Of a stretch of 64,000 nt of DNA, positions 23,133 through 34,232 are shown in pieces (the first letter of the stretch is position 1; each line of letters starts with the position of its first letter). The notes under the pieces were generated by a model. That model was not told the origin of the DNA and did not search any database. It worked only from the letters and a program-made list of their open reading frames with translations. Both the position numbers and the translations under genes were made by a program. This DNA is from Ctenosaura bakeri (taxonomy: Eukaryota > Chordata > Lepidosauria > Squamata > Iguanidae). Location: positions 496,001 through 560,000 of the forward strand of contig CAOLHI010000397.1 in assembly GCA_948474755.1 (NCBI GenBank), read 5' to 3'.

Positions 23133-23336
23133 AGAGATAACAATATTAGTCTGTCACAGCACAGAAGGGAAAAGGATGGGGAAGAGGAGAAGGAATCTAG
23201 TAACTCCTCCAATGTAACTGATTTATTTCAGTATGTGCTTTCCTGGATATTGTCTGAAGAAGTGATTTGATATCCACAAAAGTGCATGCTGAAATAAATC
23301 AGCTTTGAAGGTGTTGCTAGATTCCTCTCCACTACC
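23133..23336. mobile_element. Inverted pair of 3' ends of one dispersed retroelement
   Basis: A minus-strand copy (23133-23250) meets a plus-strand copy (23251-23336). Shared text includes CTGATTTATTTCAG (23218-23231), whose exact complement lies at 23289-23302, and GAATCTAG-AAC versus GTTGCTAGATTC. The plus copy has TGTCTGAAGAAGTGATTTGA, then TATCCACAAAAGTGCATGC. That resembles the repeat ending in CTGATGAAGTGGG...CCCACGAAAGC-CATGC, which contains a hammerhead ribozyme-like core; here CTGAAGA and AAAA are one-base departures. The minus copy also retains the tail complement TTAGTCTGTCACAGC. Confidence 0.55.
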
Positions 23337-24072
23337 ATTTTTCCTTTTTGTACATTTAATAGGGAAAAATCATCACAACTGTCCCGATTCGATACGACCA
23401 GCTAAAAGAGATATTTCTACAATCAAAGAGGTCACTAGTTGAAAATGCAAAATACCAGAGCAATCCTTACAGTAAACTTCAATTAAATGGGTTCTCGACA
23501 ACAACAGAATTCAATCATGAAGTACCAGGATACCGTTTTAAGTCTTAACTCTTGTCAACAGAGATAAATCACTTTGTGCAGAAGCATCCTTGATGTGTTT
23601 CGTGAACAATGGATTGGCATCCAGCCGCGGCATACTGTCAAAACAATCTACAGAGAAACATCTTCATATGATTTGGTATGATGATGTATGGTAGTCTTTG
23701 CTGCTCCCTTTTCTTTTGTGGAAGACACACACTACTGCCTAATAACAGCAAGACTAAATTGCAGATTCCTTTTTTTATTAAAATGGTTTAGCAAAGTTGC
23801 TTATAGGCCATATTTCTTAATAAAAGATAACAAAGTACATACAAATGATAACCCAGCAATAAAAAACAAAAAATAAATAAAATGTACAATAATTAGCAAC
23901 GACTTTCCATCATGAAAGGTCAAAAAGTGGACATGATTTTAAAATGAACCAGAAGGTCTCTTTTACAGACAGAGGTCAGGATTAAGTTGGGACACATACT
24001 TACTTGTGTGAATGTGATTTCTTGAGTGCTTTGGGGTTGGTATTCCTGTCCTCTGTCTACACTGCCTAAAGA
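23337..24072. other. Single-copy sequence
   Basis: No repeat family recognised; 23380-23650 is less AT-rich than its surroundings but no exon is evident. Confidence 0.35.
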
Positions 24073-24360
24073 CCCTCTCCCAACTTACTTTTAAGCCCTG
24101 AAGCTGCCTCATATAGCCATTCTGTGCTTCAATGTGAACAGGTAGGATCAGAGAAGCATTTGGCAATCGCCCCTCAAGCCAGACACACAATGCTTACAGA
24201 AACCTCTGGACAACCTCCACAGATCTCAGCACCAATGTTATCATTGTGCGTCTAGCTTTGGAGGTGCAGCCATACCTTCTTTGATCTTGTCTCCTAACGT
24301 TGAAGCACAGAATGCCTGCATGAGGGACTTTTGGGGATTTAAAGCAAGTTGGGAAGGTGG
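24073..24360. repeat. Foldback element: long imperfect inverted repeat with 164-bp centre
   Basis: The left arm, 24073-24135, and right arm, 24297-24360, pair over about 60 nt with several mismatches. The perfect core is ATTCTGTGCTTCAA at 24119-24132 against TTGAAGCACAGAAT at 24300-24313, with further agreement at CCCAACTTACTTTAA-like and CCTCATATAG/CCTCATGCAG stretches. The structure suggests a foldback or MITE-type element. No target duplication or second copy was recognised in the window. Minus-strand open frames at 24194-24478 cross it by chance. Confidence 0.6.
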
Positions 24361-24979
24361 TATATGGATCAACATAACATAAGGTCCACAAGCGGAGCTT
24401 TGTGCTCCACTGAGGGGATGTTGAATTAAGGCCAAATACTGTATCTGTTAGGCCGTACATTGCTATGTCTTCAGTCATTGGCTAAAAACACTAAATGGCA
24501 TAAACAGGCTAGTTGTTCACAAAATGCATGGGAAGAACAGTGACTGAGTATTTTGTTTCTACTTCTTTTTTATTAAAATATTCTTGGAATCTGAGGATTA
24601 TGGATTTTCCAGGAGGAGCAGTTGCACTTTGTCCTCCACTGGACATCCTTACCTATTTGTTAATTAACAACAACTGAGACAAACCAGTTCTCCAAGCTAG
24701 GTTTTCACGAGGATCTGCAATTAATTCTAATGTAGGAGTGACTACAATGGTAACACGGCAGTGAATACACTCTGGTTTATGCTCTGAACTTTTAAAGGAG
24801 CTATTGTGGGAATAGATTTTCACCCTTTGGATATTTCTTTTAAAGTGTGGACAAACTCAGGGTAGATTAATCACCCCTCACTGGCATGGAAGCTACTAAG
24901 TGTCTGTGTTCTAACATGAAAAGTGAAGCTTTCAGTATGTACTTAGTGCGTGTGAAGAGGATAAGAGGTGAAACTGATT
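24361..24979. other. Single-copy sequence
   Basis: Nothing recognised. Confidence 0.4.
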
Positions 24980-25109
24980 CTTGGAAGTAGGGATGGGCCA
25001 ACCGAATCCTCAAAACCTTGGCAGGGATTCGAGATTCAGGAATCCAAATCCCTGTGCCAAAATAGGCAAACCGAATCTTTCAAATCTGCCACCCAAACAG
25101 TTTGTTGGA

Positions 25110-25184
25110 GACCAGGACGCCTGAAAACCTGGGCGACTGGGACGCTTTAAAACTTGGGAGATCAGGACTCCTGAAAACTTGGAA
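25110..25184. repeat. Three 25-bp tandem units inside the hAT element
   Basis: Units are 25110-25134, 25135-25159 and 25160-25184. Each follows GA-C-GGAC-C--TAAAAC-TGGG-type spacing, for example GACCAGGACGCCTGAAAACC and GATCAGGACTCCTGAAAACT. Subterminal repeats of this sort are often transposase-binding sites in hAT elements; that role is inference. Confidence 0.8.
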
Positions 25185-25562
25185 CACTAGACACACAAGG
25201 GGAGATGGCAAGTAGGTGAATTTTTCCTTTGGAGTAATAATGGCCTCTGCTAACAATTTCATAAATTACATCTAGGTTTGTATTCTAAGATATTTAAATT
25301 GAATATTTCATATTTAAGTTCAGCACTTGACTGGAAGCTACAGGCTTGAGATTTCAAGGACAGCTGAAACATTCCTTTGCATAGCTCACTTGCAAAGCTC
25401 TTTCAGACACAATTCTGGGGTTTCTAGTTTTACAAGGTGTCACAGCCTTCTCTGCCAAAGTGTGCTGGTGCATCATCAAACTACAAACCCTACAATGCCA
25501 GAAGGAACTATGCAAATAAAAGCCAGTTTTGACCTGGAATTATCTCTGCACTGTAGTGGTCC

Positions 25563-25618
25563 TGTTTACACAGGCAGGAAAATGTGTGATTAATCCACAT
25601 TTTCCTGCCCGTGTACAC
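25563..25618. repeat. 23-bp-arm hairpin inside the hAT element
   Basis: GTTTACACAGGCAGGAAAAT before, and CACATTTTCCTGCCCGTGTA after, a TGATTAATC loop; the arms agree at about 21 of 23 positions. Confidence 0.85.
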
Positions 25619-25624
25619 AGAGCC

Positions 25625-25745
25625 TTCATGGCATTTTCAGTCTGGGGAGATCCTGAGGCAAAACAATGACAATTGTCCTGGCCAGATTTCTTTAGAGGGA
25701 GGTTTGCCTTTGCCTGGGCTTTTGCTAAGGCTGAGAGACCATGTC
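25625..25745 (-). mobile_element. tRNA-derived SINE fragment nested in the hAT element
   Basis: On plus: GGAGATCCTGAGGCAAAACA, AGATTTCTTTAGAGGGAGGT, TTGCC and GGCTGAGAGACC, matching the complement of the SINE body. Head and tail are missing. Confidence 0.6.
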
Positions 25746-25884
25746 TTTCCCTTGCTTTTTAAACCTTTAAAAAAAAAAAATTCAAAAGATTCGAGATTCA
25801 TGAGATTCATGGATTCACAGAACCTTCCAGGGATCCAGATCCGGATTCGGTAAATTCTGGATTCGTCCCATCCCTACTTGTAAG

Positions 25885-26018
25885 GCTAATCAATGATTTA
25901 GAAGTTTGTCTGAAATGGGCCGCAGTAGCCTTTTCCAACCTTAGATGCCCCAAAGATTGGACTACATTTCCAGTCACTATGACCACTGATCACCCCAGCT
26001 AGAGATAATGGAAATGAT
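25885..26018. other. Spacer with a decayed hAT-like repeat fragment
   Basis: CAACCTTAGATGCCCCAAAG then TTGGACTACATTTCCAGTCA resembles half of the amniote palindromic repeat that also occurs at 12147 and 49985. Weak match. Confidence 0.4.
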
Positions 26019-26219
26019 GGGCCATTTCCACACTACACTGTTATAGTGCTATTCAGTTTTCAACATCCTGTGGAATTCTGGGGTTTGTAGTTTACCAGGC
26101 CAAAGAGCTCTTTGGCTGAGAATTCTAAAGCCCCCCCCCCCAAAACTGCAAGTCCCAGGATTCCATAGGATGCTGAAAGTGGAATAATAGCCCTATAACA
26201 GTGTAGTGAAGAAAGGTCC
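26019..26219. mobile_element. Palindromic MITE (P200), full copy
   Basis: About 201 bp. A ten-base C run (at about 26132-26141) sits where other copies have GGGAGGGG/CCCCTCCC. The block next to the left arm, usually GCTATTATTCCAC, has lost several bases (GCTATTCAG). Confidence 0.9.
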
Positions 26220-28211
26220 ATAGTCTAATACCACAATGAGACTGAAACGTGGAAAGAGATGTCAAGGGTAGTTTAAACACACAGACTATTTCAAATGAAC
26301 TCACCACTAAAAGAACCTTGTTCATTCCCAAACAATTAAAAAAAAAAACACACATGCCCAAGTAATAACATTTTACATTGCTTCCAAGAGGCATTTCTGA
26401 ACAATACTATGGCACACCCGATATGGTACTAAAAATGCTGTGAAGTGCAGTCTCCCTTAGCTAAAGCGAGAGCTTGTTCTTTCTTCAAGGCATTAAACCT
26501 GAGCAATTGGATAAAATTTGGCAGGAAACAGCACAGAACCATAAAAGAAATGTCTTATTTTGAAGGGTCTTCTTTGCCACTTGCCGCGTACCAAAATTCG
26601 TGAGGCTCATTTTACAAGGTAATAAGCAATATGAGGTTGGAAGAAATCAGGTCAGAGCCATTGATCAACTTCCTGTTAATGAAAGTGCTTTGTTTATATT
26701 TAATGGGCTCATTCATCTGATTGCTACGCACAGTGTGATATGTTACAGTCAGAAGCCTATTTTCCACAGGAACTGTGATAAGCACAGTTTATTAAACACA
26801 TCTGAGCACTGAGACAATCTGTTGTTTCCCTCTGCTTTAATGTCATTATAGGCAAGTCGATCATGTACAGTACTTGCAGTCTGTGTTATGTCCTAATTTA
26901 GTGAACTGATGGGCTGTCAGTAGGAATTTCTAGTGGATATTAGAAGGTGGGCTGTGGATGCAGAAATGCAGAGCAGAATTAGTCGAGGGCCTGTTAACTG
27001 AAGTCTAGGTCAAAGAAAATGTTCTGAGTCTAACATCAGTGTGCACTTAGAGGAAGAAGAAAGTGCCTTGTGGCCAAATTATACAATATAAACAAATGTT
27101 TTTATTTAAAACTTGAATATTTGCTGTTGTTAGTGAAAAGCAGATTCAGGGAGGAGCAATTTTCAGTGGGAAGTGGTTGCTTAATCCTTCCTTGGTCAGG
27201 TGCTTTCTTGTTAGAAGTCCTTTTCTATAACACTCCTTTCCTCAGGAGATCCAAATGGATTGGCTTTCCCAATCTAAATGGCTTTAAATACAGCTTCTAA
27301 TTGTAGGAGCTGTACTCAAATAACAAACGGAGGGGCCAAAGCTGGGGAGAACAAACATGAAGTTCAATACATGGATGCTGAGCTGATACAATGCACAGGT
27401 TAGATCCATCCAATACCTTCTTCCAGCTATACACAAAATCTGAATGTCTGCATAACCAGCTGTAGGGCCATTTACTTACGGTAAGACCCATTGAACTTAA
27501 GTGGACTTAGTTTTGTATAATAAGTATCAATCATACACTTAGGTGTTTTTTTTTCATTTTTCCAAGAAACTGATTAAGTCCGCACCTACTTAGTTTCAGC
27601 AGGCTTACAGTATTAGGAGCTCTCTGATCATTGGCTGGTCCCTAGAGGGCTAAGTCTTGCAAACATTTAATCTGCGTTAATAATGCCTTCACTCTTCTTC
27701 CACTTAATTCACTTGACTCTATACTTTACAATTTCCATCAGCATTTGCAAGCAGGCAAAAATGATTACTGTAATGCATGCAGAAATAACATTAATTTTGT
27801 CTGCCACCACCATTTTAAATGTAAATATTACATTACTATTAAGAGTATAATGTAATATTAGTACATGGAGAACTATAAAGAAATGATCTCCCCACCATAA
27901 TAATGAAGCTAAACAACAACAATAATATTTCCTAGATATGAAATAATTCAGCTTAATGCAAACAGCTTGAAAATGGAATACTATACAATCCAAGACAGAG
28001 ATATAGAGAAATAACTTTCATCAGAAACTGAATGAAAGCAGAAAAAATTAATACGTCCCACTGATGTGTCCATATAACATATCCCCTACATATTTTACCA
28101 TATATTAACAACTGATGTATGATTAAAAAAATTAGTAACACTTGGTAGAATGAAACAAATGAACAATATTCTTCAAGATACTCTAAATTGTCTGTAAAAT
28201 CCCTTTGATAT
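26220..28211. other. 2 kb of single-copy sequence, candidate conserved block at 26400-26900
   Basis: 26400-26900 has no mobile-element trace and contains motif-rich text such as AAACCTGAGCAATTGG, TGTTTATATTTAATGGGC and GTGATAAGCACAGTTTATT. I suspect a conserved non-coding element but cannot test it. 27475-27530 (AGACCCATTGAACTTAAGTG) resembles a widespread amniote repeat fragment also seen at 46395, 47345 and 49045. Confidence 0.3.
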
Positions 28212-28555
28212 GCAGTCTTTCCCAGATGAAAACAAGGACATGTGTGGGAAGCAACATCAGAGTGTGGTCAAGATGCCAAACATTATTAATGAGGTTGAGC
28301 ATACAGGCGATGAAAGCCTGCAGCAGTTTGCTCTTCCTTCAGCCTACAGGGAAGGGCAAGATTCTGCCCACTTCTCCACCTACTGAGTTATTTGCACTTT
28401 GAACTCAGTTTGCTGCAGATGAAGTAAGCCAGGTTGAAGGGGGGAAATGGGAGGTGGAGGAAGGAACTGGGACATTTTAAGAGTAGCTGAAAAAGTGGGG
28501 TGACAGAGGATTAATTGGGGCAGTCTCTGCCAAATTGGGACAGTTGGAAATTCTG
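28212..28555 (+). mobile_element. R340 element, 5' end missing
   Basis: Alignable to the 18-kb copy from CAGATGAAAACAAGGACATG to GGGACAGTTGGAAA. The initial TIR is not recognisable, so the left end is truncated or replaced. Confidence 0.7.
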
Positions 28556-29012
28556 AACCAATTTCAGTCTGACTTTTTCAGTCTGACTAAAGTAGAACTG
28601 TTGAATCAGATGGATTTACCTATATGTTGAGACACCATTCAACAACTGAGCCAGTCAGTCTGCTCTCATTGGCAGTAACCACCAGGATTCCAGCCTTCAG
28701 GTTCTTAGGCCTTATATTTAAAGATTTCCAGACATCTGTATGTGCTCTACTTTATCTCTGATAGTTCAGGTTCATCTGATACTAGCATCCAATGCTAATG
28801 CATGTATTACTCATGTCAGCAGGAAATGATGAAAGGGTCAATGAAGGTCAGCATTCAACTCAGCCCTTCTAAGGCACACCAACACCTCTCATTTCCATCA
28901 TCATCATTCTTTCTTTTAAGGTCCTCAACCCATCCAGATAATTTGGATTATCCCTTTTGTGCCACACCCAAGATGAATGTTCAGTTTTTGACAGTGTCCT
29001 CCTGCACTGTTT
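28556..29012. other. Single-copy sequence
   Basis: Nothing recognised. Confidence 0.4.
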
Positions 29013-29059
29013 AAAACAAACAAACAAACAAACAAACAAACAAACAAACAAACAAACAA
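29013..29059. repeat. (CAAA)n microsatellite
   Basis: About eleven uninterrupted CAAA units. The minus-strand frame encoding LFVCLFVCLFVC is an artefact of this array. Confidence 0.96.
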
Positions 29060-29152
29060 GCATTCCATTTTTCAAAAGTAGAAGTGGACTGCTGCATGAT
29101 TCTATACAGGCTTATTGGATGTAAGTAACACAGAGCTTGCTTCCCGGCAACA

Positions 29153-29182
29153 TTAGGATTTAGGTTTAGGATTAGGGTTAGG
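29153..29182 (+). repeat. Short telomere-like repeat
   Basis: Five TTAGG-based units: TTAGGA, TTTAGG, TTTAGG, ATTAGG, GTTAGG. This could be a degenerate interstitial (TTAGGG)n seed, but at 30 bp a chance origin is possible. Confidence 0.5.
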
Positions 29183-32100
29183 TTGTCATCCTACAAAAAC
29201 ATGCTTGAGATTAAGCCCCCACTTCAAGTACATGTATGTAGGACATTTGAACACATGCTCTTAAACACATTCTGTCCAGTCATGCTCATTATTGTGTTTC
29301 AACATACCTAACTAAATTCACTTATAGTTTATTTTTTACTCTCATTCTCTTAGATGATGCAGAAAATAGTAGCCACCGAATGACAGATCAACAATGTGAA
29401 TAGAAAGAGGGAAATGGACAAGAAGTCCCTGGTGGCATTTTCCAGCCTGCAGGACATCATTCTTTGGCCAATTTCCATCTATACCAAACAATTTTATGTT
29501 TGTCTTCTCATATTAGAACGTGAAGCATACATGCCTCTGGTCATCAAAACAGATGTTGAGCAAGCATTCTGATGGCTTCAAAATGATAGAGAGCTGAGTC
29601 AATACAGAGAGGTTTAAAATTTCAGCAATAACCAAATAAGATGGCCTGGAGCTATATCTTGTTATGTCCTTTGCAGTGGTAGAGAGCTTTCCCAACACAT
29701 CGTGCATTTTAAAGTATTTTTAAAAATATTTTTACTGCTAAAAGAGCTCATTGCATTACTGAGATTAAATACATGTTTTCTAGTAGATTAAAGCCACAAA
29801 ACCTAAAATAATAACCAGTGGTAGCTGGTGGTACTGATGGTAATGAGGCATGAATCAATTCTGGGTTTTGCTTAAACTATGGAGCTATCAAAGGTTCCTG
29901 CACAGCTACAGAGTATGAGATTGCCATTGCTATTCAGACTGTGATTAGCTAATTAAATCTACTTTTGATTACTTTTATGTTTAGGAAACTTTGTGCCATA
30001 GAGTCTGTCTTTCCTTAAAGCCTCTTCTTGGACCTATACCCCATGCGCTGTATTATTTTGGTCCTGGATCCTGGAGAGACACCCGTGCTTGGGACATAGA
30101 TTAGAGAGCTTAATATATTTTCTTGCTTTTGTCTGATATGATTTCCCCAAACGGTTCACTATTAATTTGCATTGTAATAAATCTGCTTCCCTCTGAAATA
30201 CTGCATGTACTGCTTTTTCCATAATCCCTTCATCTAACCTTCTTGGCCTTTTGACTCATTGCTACTGAGTATCTTGCATGATTGTCTTCTATGGTTCCCA
30301 TGACCTACCAGGTCTAAAAGCTCCCTGACTCAGAAGAGGTAGTAGAGCAGAGTCCATATTTCAGGGTTAGTGTTCTATCCCACAGGGCATTTTGCTGGAG
30401 CTGGAAACTGGGAGTGGTGGTGAAAACTGGCCTCTCTTCCTTGGATTTTGACATAGTTGATACAAGTCATATTACTGGATTAAAAAAAAGTCTTTAATGA
30501 TGGCACACCAAAGAAGTACTTAGGAATAATAGCAGATACTTTCAATGCACTGTTGAATGAGAATTGCCTGGCATTGCAGTTGTTTGGCGTGCAGCTATTT
30601 TTTATCACTGGCTAAAGTCAACATTTTCCCAAGTATAAGGAAGCATAATCAGTGGTGGGCATTCATCCTGAGCTGCCAGTGGGTGGGGCACAACTTTTAT
30701 TTTTATTCTTTGAGCACCATTATATCTTCTTTCACTATTTTGGAAAATTGCCATTCATAGTTGTTATGGGCTGGTACACTTGTCTGAAGCTTTGTCTATT
30801 GACTAGATGATCAGTTCCAAAGCTAAGAATTCTCTGTCTTTTTGCCCTTTCTGGTGCCATTTAGAATAAAAATAGAAGCCAGAGGAGGCAACAGTGGTCT
30901 GAATCTAATTCAGTTCTAGTCTTAACTGGGGTAGACTCTTTAGATCAATGGGAATTTGATAAGTCATCACATATGTAAGATCCATTGATTGACTATTACT
31001 TGCAACTAACAATTTGATTTAGGCGGTTACAGCAAACACTAAGTACCAAACCAAATATCAGCCACAGCCAAACAGCAAATGCCATTGTATGTCAAGAATC
31101 AACTACAACCAAATACTAAATTATGCCAATAAAACTATAAACTATTAATACAGTTGCATGGCAGCTATAAAATACTGCCATACATAAACTCTGCCATACT
31201 AATTGATACGTGCTGTAGAGCAGTTTTCAGAGGATTCTCTGCTGAATGGTTAGGATTAAAATTTGCAGAGAAGAATTTTCTTGTGGGAAGCAATTCACTT
31301 CATTTCTAGGAACAACGTTTTGATGAGGTACTAGTTGCCAGCAACTCCAGATCTTACAGTTCTGTACAAATCTCAGGTTCTATACAAATAAATGGTTGTA
31401 AATGGTTACACAGGTGAGAAATGAGAAAAGTTGTTTCCTTCACCCCAATAAATTATGTAATAGCATGTGGATTCAGCTTCACTCCAGTGATGCCACTGAG
31501 TCCTCTTTGCATTGTCCAGTACAGGTGATGGGTTGTCACCTGAGAAAGCAAAGGCCTACAATAGCAAGCACTGACTTGGTAGAAGTACACTATGGCCAAC
31601 CTGGGTGAAATAAAAATCTCCCTTGAGAAGGGGCCCTTTGGGATGCTCCTTGAAAGATACAGGGCCATCTTGTCCATCATAATGATGGCGCCTGCTTCTC
31701 ACTCCACCTTGCCTAGCATAAAAAAGAGCATTTGACTTGTTCGTTATAATCGACATTCTGGTTACTGGAATGGCTCCTTTTGGCTTCAGATCTCTGAATC
31801 ATTTACCCAGTATGATGCAATCTTCACCTGTTTGCAGATCTAAATATTACTTGTGAGGAAGTATTTTGAGATATCTTCTCTTTCTTATTATGTCGATATA
31901 AAGCCACCATTGTTTAAAGGCCAGGCAAGAGATAAAATTGTAGCCACTCAAGCATCATCTTTCAAGTGATTTGAAAGGAAACAGGCATGTTGTAATTATT
32001 TTTCTCTGATCTTTGTGAAAAGTTAGTTCCTCATCAGGCTATTGCTTGTCAAAATTAAGTGAAGACCTCCATTTGGATCATTTAAAAACTTCAGTTTAAC

Positions 32101-32689
32101 TCCGAAGGGGAAAGGGAAAAAATATTTGTGCAGACAATCCAAGATGACATTTTAATTTGAACTGTACAGTTCTTACCCAAGTGAGCAACATGCTGACATT
32201 AAGAATAATGTTAACTACCCTCCACAGGCTTGGTGATTTTGTTTCAATTTTAATTGGGGATTTCTTACCCCTCTCTCAGTTTCCAAAGAGACTAAAGCTT
32301 AAAGTCAGGTACAACATTTTAATTGCTAAAAGCAGCAAATTGGTGTTAAGGGAATGGTGCCATTAATTTGCTGGCAGAAGAAACACTGAGGAAAGAAAAT
32401 AGCCATTTCCTTGAATTGTGCACATAGAAGAGTGCACTAATATGGTCGGGTTACCACAGAACCCTTCTTGAGGTGTCTTAATTTAGACCTGATTAATACC
32501 ATACCATTACAGTATGGAAAGATTATTCTTCATAACATGATCTGGCTTAGTGACAGAGGAAAGAGATCCAGCTTCAATCTCTGACATGTCCAAGCAGGAC
32601 TGGAAGATATTTCTGAAGCCCTGAAAAGCTGCTGTCAGTCAGGCTAGACAATAGTGATCTAAAGAGGATTAAGACCTGTTTCTGCATAA
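29183..32689. other. 3.5 kb of single-copy sequence, two candidate conserved blocks
   Basis: The longest repeat-free stretch in the window. 30000-30240 and 31850-32420 look compositionally distinct from neutral DNA (mixed AT-rich motifs, no decayed repeats) and are my best guesses for conserved non-coding elements. No open frame with splice context was found. Confidence 0.3.
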
Positions 32690-33130
32690 AGCTACTTCCT
32701 ATGACCCTCACAAAGGTCTTACCACCATCACAGGCATTTTTGTTTTTGTTTTTGGTAAGAACATGGGAGAGAACCTTCTCTGTGGCTCTTCCCAGATTGT
32801 GGAATTTATTCCCAAAGGAGATTTGGTTGGCACCTCTCTCATTTCCTCCTGCCAGCAGGCAAAGACCCTTTTTTCAGGCAATCCTGGGGCTTACAATTTA
32901 TGTGAAACTGTGTTTTTATCTTTTTTAAAACTATGTTTTGAATGTGTTTTATTTTGATTTAACATTGTGTTTTTAACTGAACTGTTGTTTCATTTTCCTT
33001 TAAAAAAACCTTTGCACAAATATTTTTAATGGTAATGTTTTTATTAAATGCTTAAATGCACTGATAGATAGATAGAGAGATAGACAGGGAAAGATGGGAT
33101 ATAAATTAAAACAAATATACTAATAGGCAG
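32690..33130 (+). mobile_element. L2-like LINE 3' end (ORF2 C-terminus and 3' UTR)
   Basis: The plus frame contains RTWERTFSVALPRLWN, then PKEIWLAP and later RQRPFF. This is the conserved C-terminus of vertebrate L2-like ORF2, normally RAFSV--PRLWN-LP-EIR-A-...FR--LKT-LF. A T-rich 3' UTR follows, ending in GATGGGATATAAATTAAAAC, the standard tail. A (GATA)n insertion lies before the final block at 33062-33085. The element is strongly 5' truncated. Confidence 0.8.
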
Positions 33131-33160
33131 GCAGATAGACAGACAGACATACAGACAGGC
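33062..33160. repeat. GATA/CAGA imperfect simple repeats
   Basis: GATAGATAGATAGAGAGATA at the left and CAGATAGACAGACAGACATA at the right flank the last part of the LINE tail. Confidence 0.8.
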
Positions 33161-33454
33161 TGTTAGTGTCATGCATATATCAGTTGCCCTACATATATGA
33201 TTGGAAATTTTTGCCCAATGTGGAATTGCCACACTGAATTCAAGATTATAAAAGCAGAGTTGTGTATGGATGCACATGGTTGAACATTTGGTATTTTGAT
33301 TCAGTTGCACAGTGTTACCATCGTACACAATATTTGCATTATAAATAAATGCATTAATTCCACATGTGAAAATTTATGCTATGTAAATCTGATACAGGAT
33401 TTTGACCATATTTGGTCTGTGATAGCTGTGTTCTGTGTTTTCTCCAAGGGGATC
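33161..33454. other. Single-copy sequence
   Basis: Nothing recognised. Confidence 0.4.
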
Positions 33455-33605
33455 AAAGCAGGGTAACCTTTATAACAATGCTTTGAGGTTGGTTATAATA
33501 ATAAGCCCAAGGTCACTCAGTGAGCTTTATGGCTGAGTGTGGACTTGAAACTGGTCCTTCCCAGCCTAGTTCAACACTCCAACTGATACACCATGCTAGT
33601 TCTTC
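33455..33605 (-). mobile_element. tRNA-derived SINE, distinct subfamily, minus strand
   Basis: Plus-strand landmarks: ACAATGCTTTGAGGTTGGTT, AAGCCCAAGGTCACTCAGTG, AGCTTTATGGCTGAGTGTGG, and the head complement TTCAACACTCCAACTGATAC. The tail differs from the Bov-B-tailed SINEs (a TATAATAATAAG region), so it is a different family sharing only the tRNA-like head. Confidence 0.65.
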
Positions 33606-34104
33606 CTCACTTCAACAATAAGGTCTGCAAATAGTGGACAGGCAAAGACCTTGGCAACTTTTAACTCCCAATACTGAAGGGCAACATGGGCCAACGTGGA
33701 AATAACCACCTAATGTGTCTAATTTCCTTAGTTCTTATTTACAGAGTATACTCATCTGTGGTACCAGCTGATGGAACAAGTGGGGTTTTTCATTTGAATT
33801 AGTAATAATGAACAAATTGAGTCAGGAATATTAATGGATTTGGACTGATTGATAGAGTGTGCGTGGCCTTGTCTACTAGCAAGGTAACTGTTCTGGAGGT
33901 AACCAAACCCAAAATATTTGGAAGCAGGGTTTAGAATATCCATGAGGATATTTTATAGCCTGCTATTCAGATATTAAGCCTCACCGGTGTGGCTGCTCAA
34001 TTAGCTAGCAGATCAAGGTTCTTGGGGTGTTGAATCAACAGATCTGGTCTCCAAGCAGACAATTAAACAGGAGTGGTCCAAGTAAGACATTATACCACTG
34101 GTAT
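33606..34104. other. Single-copy sequence
   Basis: Nothing recognised. Confidence 0.4.
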
Positions 34105-34232
34105 CCTACATATAGTAGTGGTTTGAGCATCGGATGATGACCCTAGAGACCAGGGTTCAAGTCCATACTCAGCTATGGAGACTCATTGGGTGACCTTGGA
34201 TGCATCACAAACTCTCAGCCCCTGAAAACTCC

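Larger units (their letters stand above)
24988..25876. mobile_element. Non-autonomous hAT-type DNA transposon, 889 bp, with 8-bp target duplication
   Basis: Terminal inverted repeats begin TAGGGATGGG on the left and end CCCATCCCTA on the right, and GAATCC/GGATTC motifs recur just inside both ends. Flanks are CTTGGAAG (24980-24987) and CTTGTAAG (25877-25884), matching at 7 of 8 positions; TAGGG-TGGG ends with 8-bp duplications are typical of hAT elements. There is no transposase. Inside lie a 3 x 25-bp tandem array, a hairpin, a degraded palindromic repeat around 25390-25505 (CTGGGGTTTCTAG ... AAACTACAAACCC) and a minus-strand SINE fragment, so the element has collected insertions or captured sequence. 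Confidence 0.85.
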
